Shown piece after piece: positions 1 to 8,733 of a stretch of DNA of 50,810 nt. The stretch covers positions 1,417-52,226 of the forward strand of contig NZ_SDEA01000018.1 in assembly GCF_004522155.1 (NCBI RefSeq), read 5' to 3'. Below the pieces are notes generated by a model. That model saw only the letters and a list, made by a program, of their open reading frames with translations, searched no databases and was not told the origin of the DNA. The stretch is from Paracoccus luteus (GTDB taxonomy: Bacteria; Pseudomonadota; Alphaproteobacteria; Rhodobacterales; Rhodobacteraceae). The first letter of the stretch is position 1. The number at the start of each line of letters is the position of its first letter. The position numbers were made by a program, and so were the translations under genes.

Positions 1-768
1 CTTCATCAGGTTGATGACGCCAAGATCGGAATGGACATAGGCTCCCTCCATGTCGCACAGAGATCCGACTCTCGCGCCAGTCCCGAGCGCCAAGATCAGA
101 AGATCGCGAATATGTTGGCGCTCGGCCGCATCAATCAGCTTGGCGATTTCGTCGAAGGAAAGATAGCGTCCCTTCTTCGGCCGATCTGCCGGAGCTGTCA
201 CTCCGGAAATCCGCGGCATTTCGGGCGGCGCAATGTCCGTAAGACCCATCTGCCGGGCAAGGGAGCAGACTTCAATCACCGGTCGGACGATGTCCACGAT
301 CGTGTTGGGGTGGAGCTTGCGATGATCGTCGGCGGTCGCAGCGGCGCGAGCCTTTCCCTTCATTCGGCTATACTCAGCCTTTTGCAGAAGACGCACGAAC
401 CGGCGCACTGCCATCGGCATATTCGACATCGAATCGTGCCAGATGTTGGGGCGGTAATAGATGTCGAGGCGGTTCTTCAGCAATCCGAAACGCTCTTTCG
501 AGAGAGTTCCCTCCTTCTCTCGCTCATACGAAAGCCAGACTTCGCGGAACTCTGGATCCTTGGTGATGCGGCGCTTAGGTGCGATAAGCTCCAAGGGCTC
601 AGCAATGGTACGAATGACAGTCTTCGCCTCGGAACGGGCAGCCTTCGGCGTCTCGGCTGCAAGTCGTTTGGAGCGAGTGCGCTGTGCGGGGCGGTCCCAC
701 CAACGCAGGTACAGTTTCCCCCTATCTTCACAAATAGAGAAGCGGCCGATACTATCGATCTTTTTCAT
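1..768 (-). CDS. Tyrosine recombinase / phage-type integrase (3' part cut by window edge)
   Basis: Tyrosine recombinase that would integrate and excise the surrounding element by site-specific strand exchange. The reverse strand is open for 256 codons from an ATG at 768 to the window edge, with GAGG eight bases upstream. Residues 1-45 resemble an N-terminal arm-type binding region (RGKLYLRWWDRPAQRTRSKR). Residues about 70-190 look like a SAM-like core-binding domain. At 200-240 the catalytic domain begins, with RYLSFDEIAKLIDAA and LGTGARVGSL, where R233 should be the first catalytic Arg. The later H-x-x-R and the Tyr nucleophile lie off the window. It starts 18 bp after the HTH gene, so the two are probably co-transcribed. 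The family is clear; the target site is unknown. Confidence 0.85.
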   Translation of the reverse strand, partial: MKKIDSIGRFSICEDRGKLYLRWWDRPAQRTRSKRLAAETPKAARSEAKTVIRTIAEPLELIAPKRRITKDPEFREVWLSYEREKEGTLSKERFGLLKNRLDIYYRPNIWHDSMSNMPMAVRRFVRLLQKAEYSRMKGKARAAATADDHRKLHPNTIVDIVRPVIEVCSLARQMGLTDIAPPEMPRISGVTAPADRPKKGRYLSFDEIAKLIDAAERQHIRDLLILALGTGARVGSLCDMEGAYVHSDLGVINLMK

Positions 769-786
769 TTAGTTACCTCAGACGCG

Positions 787-1218
787 TTAGACAACGTCAG
801 CCAATGCGTTGTAATTGCAGTCAGAGTGGATTCCTGCGGCTCGATAGCCAAAGCGGGCTGTCAGCTGTTGCCCTGCCTTCACTTCGCAGCGCGCGAGATA
901 ATCCAGCAGATGCTGCTCCCAATACTGGATAGTGGGCGTCTTCATAAAGCCGATCTCCCCTGCCTTGCGGAGTTCGGCCAGTTTACGGCTGGACATATTC
1001 AGAATGGCCGCTGCTTCCTTTTCAGACCATAATGCAAACTTGCTGTTTCCCCGCTGTTGCACAGCCGATGGCAGTGAGCACATGAGATTCAGATCGCGCC
1101 TTTCGACATCGCCGACCTCCCGATTGTAGAGCGTCGGACCGGTGTCGGGGGTGACTCCGCATTTTTCAGTTTTGTCGATCCCCTGCGGGGCGTGGAAGGT
1201 ATTGGTCATGTGGCTCAT
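787..1218 (-). CDS. Excisionase-like HTH DNA-binding protein
   Basis: A 143-residue protein whose central segment (ALWSEKEAAAILNMSSRKLA, then an ELRKAGEIGF wing and a helix ending LLDYLARCEV) fits the MerR-like winged HTH of excisionase and AlpA-type regulators. These typically bend DNA at attachment sites or control an integrase gene. The start at 1218 has AAGGAG seven bases upstream. A longer form from 1317 would overlap the end of the preceding gene by eight bases and add 33 residues. It lies directly before the integrase gene on the same strand, as xis genes commonly do. The HTH is visible in the sequence; the excisionase role is inferred from position. Confidence 0.6.
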   Translation of the reverse strand: MSHMTNTFHAPQGIDKTEKCGVTPDTGPTLYNREVGDVERRDLNLMCSLPSAVQQRGNSKFALWSEKEAAAILNMSSRKLAELRKAGEIGFMKTPTIQYWEQHLLDYLARCEVKAGQQLTARFGYRAAGIHSDCNYNALADVV

Positions 1219-1309
1219 CGGGCCACTCCTTTTCTTGGCACCACGATCGATGTGGCACCGGGGAGATGAGACGCGTGCCAGCGCAGCTTTCGAAATTTCT
1301 CGATGGGGT

Positions 1310-1915
1310 TCACCCATCCGCTCGGACGTGTTGATGCCCTTGCAGGCGGGCCCCTGCTTGCCGCAAGCCCGTGGCGGGCACCCGTCTGCGTCGGCGATGC
1401 TCCACCGCGACCTGAGCCAGGCGCCCTCCCCTCCGCCGTTGCCAGCAGATGCCGTGCTGCGGTTGACGCTTCGTCAGTCTCGCCCCGGCTGATCCGCCAC
1501 GGCGGTCCTCGGCGATCCCGTTGCCGAGCAGCCCAACCAGTTTATGGAGGGTCACCATCGCGGATCGCGGCAGGAGGCCGATCACAGGGGTGCCGCCGTT
1601 GCGCAGATTGAACCCGGCATCCGTCGCCGGCACCGTCACGCGGCGCATCAGCACGAAGCGACTGCGGCGACGCAGGCCGGCAGCCTCCCATTCGCTGCGA
1701 TCGGACAGATCGAGGTCGAGGCCGCGGTTCGACCGGCTACCGGCGCTGGTGCCATAGGCGATCGTGATGAAGCGCTCACCCTCCCGCAGCGTCGTTGCGA
1801 TGACGAGGCACGGGCGGGTCTTGGCCCTGCCCTCGCCTTCCCCGAGCGGGAAGCGGAACGAAAGGACGGTGCCAGGACGCAGCGAGGCGGCCCAGCCGAT
1901 GGGATCGGTGGTCAT
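1310..1915 (-). CDS. PemK/MazF-like protein (possible toxin-fold), 201 aa
   Basis: Residues about 10-125 resemble the PemK/MazF SH3-like barrel: an early GTVLSFRFPLGEGEG turn, the RPCLVIATTL strand with the conserved Arg-Pro, and a late GLLPRSAMVTLHKLVGLLG segment. Family members are often mRNA-cleaving toxins of type II toxin-antitoxin pairs, but many relatives have other roles. The last ~70 residues are Arg- and Gly-rich and unlike the rest, so the reading frame there may be degenerate or frame-shifted. It is third in a minus-strand cluster after two unknown genes, 63 bases downstream of the second. I did not identify an antitoxin with confidence. Toxin activity is inference. Confidence 0.5.
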   Translation of the reverse strand: MTTDPIGWAASLRPGTVLSFRFPLGEGEGRAKTRPCLVIATTLREGERFITIAYGTSAGSRSNRGLDLDLSDRSEWEAAGLRRRSRFVLMRRVTVPATDAGFNLRNGGTPVIGLLPRSAMVTLHKLVGLLGNGIAEDRRGGSAGARLTKRQPQHGICWQRRRGGRLAQVAVEHRRRRRVPATGLRQAGARLQGHQHVRADG

Positions 1916-1978
1916 AGATAACTCTTCGATGATGTTGGATGAAGTGCCGGCGCGGCATCGCGCGCCGGCATGGCCTGG

Positions 1979-2368
1979 TCAGGCGATGCCGCGGCACCGG
2001 CCGATATGCCGCTCGGCAGCAAGCAGGTCCGCCACGCGCTCAGATGCCGTGATGCATTCGATGAGCGCTTCCAGCGCCGGGCCGATCGCGGTCGCCGTGT
2101 CGGCATCCGCGCGGCCCTTCAGGGCGAGGACGAGGCTGTGCAGGCTGTCGCGGGCGTCTTTCGTGAGCGCCGAGCCCTCCTCGGCAATCTTCCGCAGGTC
2201 GGCGATTTCTCGGCGCAACGCGTAGGCAATGTCACCGTCGAGCGCCCCACACCGGGCGAGCGCGTGGCGCGCCGCCGCAATGGCATTCGCGCCGATATCT
2301 TCGAGCCGCTCGAAATCGGTGGCCGGCTTCTGCTCGATGAACAACTGGTGGCGGGAAGGGGCGATCAT
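1979..2368 (-). CDS. Hypothetical alpha-helical protein, 129 aa
   Basis: No family is recognised. The 129-residue product reads as almost wholly helical, alternating charged and Ala/Leu positions (for example EALIECITASERVADLLAAE near the C-terminus). The start at 2368 is supported by a strong AGGAGG seven bases upstream and by a four-base overlap with the stop of the gene before it. A longer in-frame reading from 2473 has no such site. It sits between a barrel-like unknown protein and the PemK/MazF-like gene, so it may be a binding partner or antitoxin-type protein; that is speculation from context. Confidence 0.55.
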   Translation of the reverse strand: MIAPSRHQLFIEQKPATDFERLEDIGANAIAAARHALARCGALDGDIAYALRREIADLRKIAEEGSALTKDARDSLHSLVLALKGRADADTATAIGPALEALIECITASERVADLLAAERHIGRCRGIA

Positions 2369-2895
2369 TGCCGACCCTCCTGCGCGCGTTGCGGCTGCGC
2401 CGCCGGTGGAGACAGCCGCCAGCCGGTGCGGCGGTCGCCAGTCCGTGCCGCCCGCCGCTCCGCCCGCCGCCACGCGGCGATGTCACGGAGGGCGTGGATC
2501 CTGGCGCGTTGCGTGTGCAATCGCTCCAACGCGCGTTCGCAGAGATGGCCCACAACCGGCGGTTCCTGCGTCGCCGTGAGCGCCGGATGGGACGGCGCGA
2601 TGGAGAACCTGCGCTCCAGATCAAAGCGCACGGGTCGCAGGAGGCCAGACTGGCGCACCTCATCGAGACGGGTGAGGCGCAGCGTACCCGGACGCACCGG
2701 TTGGGCATGGTCATCGACGCCCGGTGCGATGGTCAGCACCTGCCAACCGGCAACGGTCTCGACATCGACGATCAGCGCGACTGCCTGGGTATCGCCGGTC
2801 AGCGTCCAGCGGATGATGTCGCCGACGGCGATCGTGTTGCGCCAGCCCTGCGGCACCGGCCGCGCGCTGGTCGTCTCTGGGGTCTGGTGGAGCAT
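2365..2895 (-). CDS. Hypothetical protein, first gene of the 1310-2895 operon
   Basis: A 176-residue protein of unknown function. Residues 20-110 are beta-rich (VGDIIRWTLTGD, then ALIVDVETVAGWQVLTIAP) and end in an RLDEVRQSGL stretch. This pattern is reminiscent of the SH3-like barrels in PemK/MazF-type proteins, though the match is weak. Residues 120-176 are Arg- and Ala-rich and probably helical. The start at 2895 has AGAGGA seven bases upstream. Its stop overlaps the start of the following gene (ATGA), which points to translational coupling. It diverges from the ABC-3C-like operon across about 300 bp. Confidence 0.55.
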   Translation of the reverse strand: MLHQTPETTSARPVPQGWRNTIAVGDIIRWTLTGDTQAVALIVDVETVAGWQVLTIAPGVDDHAQPVRPGTLRLTRLDEVRQSGLLRPVRFDLERRFSIAPSHPALTATQEPPVVGHLCERALERLHTQRARIHALRDIAAWRRAERRAARTGDRRTGWRLSPPAAQPQRAQEGRQ

Positions 2896-3198
2896 ATCGT
2901 CCTCTTGTGCTCAGGGAACGACACCCACCAACGCTCACATCCCAACCTCACCAAGTCGGCCCTGCGCTGGCGGCGTGTCGCCAGACACACGCCGACAACG
3001 CGGGGACGGGAACTGGCTGAGGGATAACAATCCTTAGCTGCCTTGGCATTCCCTGCTAAGTTCCCTCCTTGGAGTGTGAGCCAAAGAGGGCACGAGGGCA
3101 CCTTGAGCATTGTTGCGTTTGGGCCTTAGGGTATGACGCGGGGTTGAGACCCTCTGAGGTGAGGGCGCCAGAACACTTGCCGGATTCCTGAAGCACAC
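2896..3198. promoter_or_regulatory. Divergent intergenic control region with two inverted repeats
   Basis: No gene is seen in these 303 bases between two divergent operons, so both promoters should lie here. Two symmetric elements stand out: an 8-bp inverted repeat (CGGCGTGT at 2971-2978 with ACACGCCG at 2987-2994) and CTTAGC/GCTAAG arms at 3033-3038 and 3055-3060. Between and beside the second pair, TTCCCT and CCTTGG each occur twice as direct repeats (3041-3072). I could not place a convincing -10/-35 pair. These could be operators or simple hairpins; nothing decides it. Confidence 0.4.
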
Positions 3199-5046
3199 AT
3201 GCCTAACGTCAGTCATTACTTTGCGGACGGCCACACACGCGTCGAGATTGATACCACAATCCTTACCGCAGCAGGCCAACTCAACCTGTGCCTGCTTCAG
3301 CTGCCGTCGTCACAGGCCGCCGTTGAAGGCGACGCCAGTCGGCCGATGGCGGTCAAGGCACTACGCGATCTCATCGTTGGTGGTCCGGCCCATCCGCAGC
3401 CTGTTTTGCGGCAGTTGATCCCAAGCGGCGAACCGGTGCTCATCGTGGCGCCAGAGTATGCGTTCGGTTCTCCCGACTGGCCGGCAGTCGATGACTTGGT
3501 GCGTGGCGCGAACCGGCCTCTCGTGCTGCTTGCCGGTTTCGGGGCGACGCGGGCCCAAGCCGTGCTCGACTGGCAGGCCGCAGCGGTGCCAAGCGGTACG
3601 GTGCGTCATCTGAGCTGGCGCGAAGACACTAACCCGGTAAGCCCTGTGATGCGGATCAACGGCGGCTGGTGCTGGATCCACGATCCGGGAGGCACCACCC
3701 ATTGCATCGTCTACCTAAAGAACTTCCTCCAACAGGGAATCGAGGCCGTCCAGCTCCCTGATCTCCAACAAGGTGAGATCATCCTGCATCTGCGGTACGA
3801 TGATCTCGATTTGTTCCCGCTAATTTGCGCCGATCTCATCCAGCCAGCCGCGCAGCGCCCCGGCTCACCGCAAGCGCGTGTCCAGGCGATTCTTGCCGAC
3901 ATCGCGGTCGAACGGCCTGCGCTGGTGGTGGGATCACTCCTTCAACCTGGCTTCAACGCCAATTGGGGGATCGCCATCGACGCACTGCTCAACACCGTTC
4001 TCGTCGGGCGTCCCGGCGCGGTCGCCCTCTGCAACATTGCCCATGACCAGCCCCGACCCGAGGAAGAGCAGGATAAGTGGCGCAGTCTAACCGGCGTATT
4101 CGCGCCTTTCCGGTCGCTCCCCAAGGGACAGGATGATCTGCCGGTGGCACGCGCCCTTAATGCCCAAGGGATCGCCGGCGCCGTCGTCCGCCATACCCAC
4201 GGCTGCGCGACGGCCGGCGCGGTTGGCTGGTCGCCTTACGACCCCGTTAACGGCACGCAGGTCTGGCGCGGCAATATGTACTGTCGGATCACCGAAGAGG
4301 GGCTTGCGTCTCCGATCGCGCCCGCGCCCGCGGCGGAGGCATGTGAAATTTCTCGATTCTTTCGGCGCCATCCGCCCGGCGCGGGAATGGCGCCGCGGCT
4401 CGCTGAGGGAATCGCGCTGATCAACGGTCAACTCGACAGCAGGGCGCCGCCATTGCCTGCCACGATCCTCCGCGCCACACTGGATGGAGTCATCATCGAC
4501 GGTTCCCGCAATCCCGACGCGCTGGCGGAGGCCGAAGTGACGACCGCTTTAAAAGCCGGGCTACACGCACTGGCGACCGTCCGGTCGATCGACGGCGTTT
4601 CTTGGCAGACCGGCGCCGGACTGACCGGGCAACTCCAAATCGAGGCGCAGCGTTGTCACCTGCTCATCTGGCGCTCGCCAAACGAGTCGCCTAAATCGAT
4701 GCAGCGGCATCTCGCCAGCTGGCGGCTGCGCGGAGGTGCACACCCCGATCTTGTCGTGTTCGGCGGGACGCCGGTGGGTGCGCTTGCCGACGGCGAGATT
4801 GGTCAGGATCGCCGCGACGACATCAGCCTCGCGCCGCCTGCCGATGCGGCGCTCGCGGCCGGCGGATCGCTCGCCGCGTCGGCCGGGGACATTACCGAGG
4901 CGCAGTCGCTCCGCCGAGTTGTAGGGCTCAGCCTATCGCATGTCACGTCGGTCTATGCCGATTATGAGGAAGCCGAGGACGACACGCGGGTAGCGGCGTT
5001 GTTCGAGCGCATTGGCAGTTTCCTTGAGGAGAGGAATGGGCAATGA
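3199..5046 (+). CDS. Nitrilase-superfamily (C-N hydrolase fold) protein, 615 aa
   Basis: Large protein with an intact nitrilase-type triad: E86 in VAPEYAFG, K174 in CIVYLKNFLQQ and C210 in FPLICADL. The spacings of 88 and 36 residues are normal for the superfamily, whose members cleave or condense amides and nitriles through the Cys. The hydrolase fold would cover about residues 25-400. The remaining ~200 residues have no recognised domain. It is first in an operon: its stop overlaps the start of the small middle gene (ATGA), which in turn overlaps the Rad50-like ATPase gene. The context suggests an enzymatic effector controlled by the ATPase in an ABC-3C-like conflict system. The substrate is unknown. 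The ribosome-binding site is weak, so the start is moderately sure. Confidence 0.75.
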   Translation: MPNVSHYFADGHTRVEIDTTILTAAGQLNLCLLQLPSSQAAVEGDASRPMAVKALRDLIVGGPAHPQPVLRQLIPSGEPVLIVAPEYAFGSPDWPAVDDLVRGANRPLVLLAGFGATRAQAVLDWQAAAVPSGTVRHLSWREDTNPVSPVMRINGGWCWIHDPGGTTHCIVYLKNFLQQGIEAVQLPDLQQGEIILHLRYDDLDLFPLICADLIQPAAQRPGSPQARVQAILADIAVERPALVVGSLLQPGFNANWGIAIDALLNTVLVGRPGAVALCNIAHDQPRPEEEQDKWRSLTGVFAPFRSLPKGQDDLPVARALNAQGIAGAVVRHTHGCATAGAVGWSPYDPVNGTQVWRGNMYCRITEEGLASPIAPAPAAEACEISRFFRRHPPGAGMAPRLAEGIALINGQLDSRAPPLPATILRATLDGVIIDGSRNPDALAEAEVTTALKAGLHALATVRSIDGVSWQTGAGLTGQLQIEAQRCHLLIWRSPNESPKSMQRHLASWRLRGGAHPDLVVFGGTPVGALADGEIGQDRRDDISLAPPADAALAAGGSLAASAGDITEAQSLRRVVGLSLSHVTSVYADYEEAEDDTRVAALFERIGSFLEERNGQ

Positions 5047-5639
5047 CTAAACCGACCGGCGGGGCAGAATTGGCCACAGCCTATGCGGCGCTCGATCCGC
5101 TTTGCGCCAAGGTGGGCCTCGTGCGCGCCACACTGTTGCCCCAGATCGACGGCGCTGCAGCTGCTCCCGATGGCATCGCGCTCTGGTCCTCGCCTTACGC
5201 CCAGTTGCTGCTTTGGCCCTGTTCGGCAAACGACGCGGCGACATTCGAAACGGCGGCCCATACCGCGCAGCGTTGGTTCGACGAAGTGCTGATCGCCGGC
5301 GAGCGCCAAGCGGGCGGACGTCCTATCGACGGATATCTCGTGCTCGCCCTCCCGATGATGCCCGAAGAGGAGGCACGTGAGGATGTACGCCGACTTGAGC
5401 TCTCAGCGCAGGTCTGCCGTAAACACCTGATCTGGCCTTCTACCCCTGACGACCCCGACCATGCCACCGTACCTTGGCGTCGCGTTGCCGATATCACTGT
5501 CGTTGGGCTCCCTGAAGCCGAGCTCTTGCCCGGTGCCGAATTGCAATGGCCCGCGATCGACGCTGAGGCGAAAGCGCTTTGGGAAGAGCTCGATGCCATC
5601 GGCGTGTCCGCGGTCCTCCTGAACGACGGGGCAGCGTGA
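5043..5639 (+). CDS. ABC-3C-like middle component, 198 aa
   Basis: A 198-residue protein without catalytic motifs, linked by overlapping stop/start codons to both neighbours. The pattern DGYLVLALPM (97-105), a charged helix, then LELSAQVCRKHLIW (118-131) resembles, from memory, the middle-component proteins of ABC-three-component systems. Those lie between an SMC-like ATPase gene and an effector gene and are thought to couple the two. The N-terminal half alternates short strands and helices. A search against the ABC-3C middle-component profiles would confirm or reject this. Membership in this operon is certain from the overlaps; the family call is moderate. Confidence 0.55.
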   Translation: MTKPTGGAELATAYAALDPLCAKVGLVRATLLPQIDGAAAAPDGIALWSSPYAQLLLWPCSANDAATFETAAHTAQRWFDEVLIAGERQAGGRPIDGYLVLALPMMPEEEAREDVRRLELSAQVCRKHLIWPSTPDDPDHATVPWRRVADITVVGLPEAELLPGAELQWPAIDAEAKALWEELDAIGVSAVLLNDGAA

Positions 5640-8503
5640 TGCGCGGCGTCCGCTTGAGATCGCTCGGCATTTCCGGTTTCCGCGGGATCAGCGATCCGGT
5701 CAGATTCGACCTTAGTGCACCTCTGACGCTCGTCTTCGCGCCCAACGGTACTGGCAAGACGACGATGTGCGAGGCCGCCGAATGGCTGCTCACCAGCCAA
5801 GTCGAGCGATTAAAGGCTGGCAAGGACTTCAACGCGCATGTTCTGCGATCGAAGTTTGCCGTCGTGGACCAAGCGCCATCGGTCGAGGCCGACCTGTTCG
5901 TGGCGGGGGCCCCGCGCTTCCTCGCGCGCCATGCCGAAGGCGCGCATTCTCACGCGCTCTCGGGTACCATGCGCATCAACGCGACACGGGTGGGCCCACA
6001 CGAACTGCTCACGCTGCTCGCGCCGGCCGCCGCCGCCGACGAGGCGCATCATTTAACCGCTATCAATCTGCGCCAGCGCTGGCTCAAGGGCACGCGCTTC
6101 CTCAGCGCAGAGGCCCTTGCTGCGCTGGTCGACACCGACGAGGAGACCATCGAACGGCGCACCCAGGTCTTCGCCGACTTGCTTGGCATCCGCCATCTCC
6201 TCGACGCCGAGCGTCAGTGCGAGAAATATGCCAGCGAACTCAGCTCTCGGCTGCGCCCGCTGGCCCAGTTGAACGAACAGCAGCTCGCAGAAATTCGCGA
6301 CCTGGAGTTGGCTTTGGAGGGCGCTGTCATGGATGAGAGCGCGCGAACCGTCTCTGCACGGTCTGAAGCCGCCGCCGCTGCGATGCTGCTCGAGCTTGGC
6401 CGTGACGGTTTGGACGATGGCGCTTCTCTCGACGATTGGCTTGAAGCGCTGACTGCGACCTATCGGCGCCAGCGCCATGCCCACGACCTGCGCAGCGCGG
6501 CGATGCAGCGCGTCGAAGCGCAATGGAGCGCACGGGGGTCGCTCAAGGCGACGGTCGAGGAGAACACTGTACTCGAATCCCGGCTTGCCGCCGAACTCGC
6601 CCATATCGAAGAGCGAGGTCGCGCGGCTGCTGCCGCACTCACCGAACGTACATCCGAGCGCGAGGTCGCCGACGAGGCCGCGCGCGCCTTGGCGAGTGCC
6701 AAAGACCGGCTTGGCAATCTCAGCTCCTCCCTTCTTGCGGCTCTTCTCGACGCCGGCCTGCTGACCGGTACCCCCCAATCACTCGCCTCTCTTTCGAATC
6801 ATCTCGTCGAAGCCCGCTGGACCGAGGCCGCGCGCAGGGATCGCCGCCGCCAACTCGCCTCGCTCAAGACTTCACTCGAGCAGTCGGCGGGTGCCATTGA
6901 GCGCCTCCGTTTAATTGATGCCGAAATCGACCGGCGGGCGCCCGAGCGCGTCTCTGAGGAAGCAATGGCCATCCTGCGGCGCGGCGCGGCCGATGCTGAC
7001 GCCGAGGCGCGCGCAGCTCGGACTACGCTTGATGCGTCAGCTGAACCAGTTGCGCGGCTGCAAGCCGCCGCTCGCGACTTTCTGTCGCACGACCATGGCG
7101 GCACCAGCCGATGCCCGACCTGCGCGCATGATTGGGACAATCCCGCCGCGCTGAGCGCCGCGATAGAGAATACGTTGGTCGCGGGACCGGCGATCCTTGA
7201 GACCATGCGCCGCGTAGCGGATTTCGCATCCGAGACGGCTCAAGCGGCTCGCACCCGTCTCGACGCAGCCATGTCCGTCGCGGCGACCATCGCCGCGCTG
7301 GAGAAGGAGCGCGCCGCGCTTGCTGCTTCGGCTGAGGAGCGAGCCCGCGACGCCGCTTGGCTCGGCCTTTCCACTGATCGTACGTTGGAGGAGATCGCGG
7401 CAGCAGACGCCCGGCTCAACGTCGCCGATGCCCTCGCGGCGCTGATCGCTGCACGCAATGCACTATCTCCGACCCTGCCTAACAGCCGGGCGCCGCTTCT
7501 CCCACCGGAAACCATGGTATCGGGATTACTCGACCAGCTTGCGACCACTTTCGGGATCCGCGAACAGAACATCCACCTCCAGCTTGCTGAGTTGTCTAAA
7601 GCGATCGAGACTGCCATCGCAGACCGTGACCAGTTGCGCGCCAGCCATGCGGGCACCCAGCAACGCCTTCGCGAATGCCGCGCGACATTGCGGGATAGGG
7701 CCGCGGAGCTCGCGGGCCTGCACACAGCTTGGGACGCAGCGGCACCCGACGCTGAATGGTCCGACAGTGCGCTTGCCACGCTCAAGACGGAGCTCGCCAA
7801 CGACATCCAGCGCCTCCAATCAGCGGACGCACACATCGAAGCGTCGCGTGCTGCATGGGCTTCCGAGGCAAGACGCGAGCGTCTCGATACCCTGCGAAGT
7901 GCCATCTCGCCGTCGCTTGAGCGCCAGAGGCGCATGGCCGCGCGCATCGCCGCCGCCAATCGCGCGCGTGCGATCTTTCAGAAAGCCTATGCGACTACCA
8001 GTCGCAAGCAGGCCCAAGACTTGAGCCGGGTAGTAAATCCGCTGTTCGCGCGGATGCATGCTAATCGTGTGTTCGACCGCATCAACCTCGGCGAGGATAG
8101 CGACTTCCTGCACTGGCTCGCCGATGCTGGCGGCGAGCAGCTCGATCCAGGTAAAGATTTCAGCCAAGGTCAGCGGCAGGATCTCGCACTCGCGCTGTTC
8201 CTTGCACGCGCCCGAAGCTTGGGCGGGACCTTCTTCCTTGACGAACCCGTCATCCATCTCGACGATCTTAACCGCGTCGGGTTGCTCGACATCCTGCGCG
8301 CGACGATCCTTGAAAACAGCAAGTCGCTCAATCTGGTCATTACGACTTCGAGCCGAGCGCTCGCGCGCCACCTCATCGAGAAGTTTGCCGCCATTGGTCA
8401 GATCGAGACGCCCTCAGGTCTATCGGATCCGTTGCGCGTTATCGAGCTCGACGGCAATGGCCGTAGCGGCGTCTCGCTAAGCACAATCTATCCTCTTGGC
8501 TGA
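5639..8503 (+). CDS. Rad50/SMC-like ATPase with zinc hook, 954 aa
   Basis: ATPase of the Rad50/RecF/SMC branch of ABC ATPases. The N-terminal lobe has Walker A FAPNGTGKTT (33-42). Two long coiled-coil arms (about 220-490 and 500-770) meet at a CPTC zinc hook at 492-495, near the middle of the chain. The C-terminal lobe carries an ABC-signature-like SQGQRQ (842-847) and Walker B FFLDEP, with D868 and E869. It should dimerise through the hook and act on DNA or DNA ends. The start at 5639 overlaps the stop of the middle component. As third gene of the operon it is the likely sensor or motor for the nitrilase-like effector. A stand-alone repair role is the alternative. Confidence 0.8.
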   Translation: MRGVRLRSLGISGFRGISDPVRFDLSAPLTLVFAPNGTGKTTMCEAAEWLLTSQVERLKAGKDFNAHVLRSKFAVVDQAPSVEADLFVAGAPRFLARHAEGAHSHALSGTMRINATRVGPHELLTLLAPAAAADEAHHLTAINLRQRWLKGTRFLSAEALAALVDTDEETIERRTQVFADLLGIRHLLDAERQCEKYASELSSRLRPLAQLNEQQLAEIRDLELALEGAVMDESARTVSARSEAAAAAMLLELGRDGLDDGASLDDWLEALTATYRRQRHAHDLRSAAMQRVEAQWSARGSLKATVEENTVLESRLAAELAHIEERGRAAAAALTERTSEREVADEAARALASAKDRLGNLSSSLLAALLDAGLLTGTPQSLASLSNHLVEARWTEAARRDRRRQLASLKTSLEQSAGAIERLRLIDAEIDRRAPERVSEEAMAILRRGAADADAEARAARTTLDASAEPVARLQAAARDFLSHDHGGTSRCPTCAHDWDNPAALSAAIENTLVAGPAILETMRRVADFASETAQAARTRLDAAMSVAATIAALEKERAALAASAEERARDAAWLGLSTDRTLEEIAAADARLNVADALAALIAARNALSPTLPNSRAPLLPPETMVSGLLDQLATTFGIREQNIHLQLAELSKAIETAIADRDQLRASHAGTQQRLRECRATLRDRAAELAGLHTAWDAAAPDAEWSDSALATLKTELANDIQRLQSADAHIEASRAAWASEARRERLDTLRSAISPSLERQRRMAARIAAANRARAIFQKAYATTSRKQAQDLSRVVNPLFARMHANRVFDRINLGEDSDFLHWLADAGGEQLDPGKDFSQGQRQDLALALFLARARSLGGTFFLDEPVIHLDDLNRVGLLDILRATILENSKSLNLVITTSSRALARHLIEKFAAIGQIETPSGLSDPLRVIELDGNGRSGVSLSTIYPLG

Positions 8504-8598
8504 CGGTGGACTGTGGAGCGGTTTCCCAACACGACTGCTTCCAGCGTGCCGGATCTCCTGCCCTTGAACTGGTCTCGACGTCCCCCAAGGATAGCCGA

Positions 8599-8733
8599 AT
8601 GAGCCGCTGGTCGGGCGGATATTTCGATCCAGAGGATACCCACATCGAAGAGATCGTTGAACGCTTCGACCATCTCGCGGAGAAATTGGCTCCGCCGCCA
8701 AGCAAACCCAACGCCTCCAAACCCACGACCTAA
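8599..8733 (+). CDS. Possible small protein, 44 aa
   Basis: A short ORF 95 bases after the ATPase gene, in the same direction, with AAGGA eight bases before its ATG. The product has an acidic amphipathic stretch (EEIVERFDHLAEKLA) and a Pro/Ser/Lys-rich tail. No family is recognised. It could be a fourth member of the operon or a chance ORF; an in-frame upstream extension to 8506 lacks a binding site. Confidence 0.35.
   Translation: MSRWSGGYFDPEDTHIEEIVERFDHLAEKLAPPPSKPNASKPTT

Noticed and set aside
31..1032. Plus-strand ORF of 333 aa at the left edge
   Set aside because: It runs antisense to the integrase and the HTH gene, whose motifs read clearly on the minus strand.
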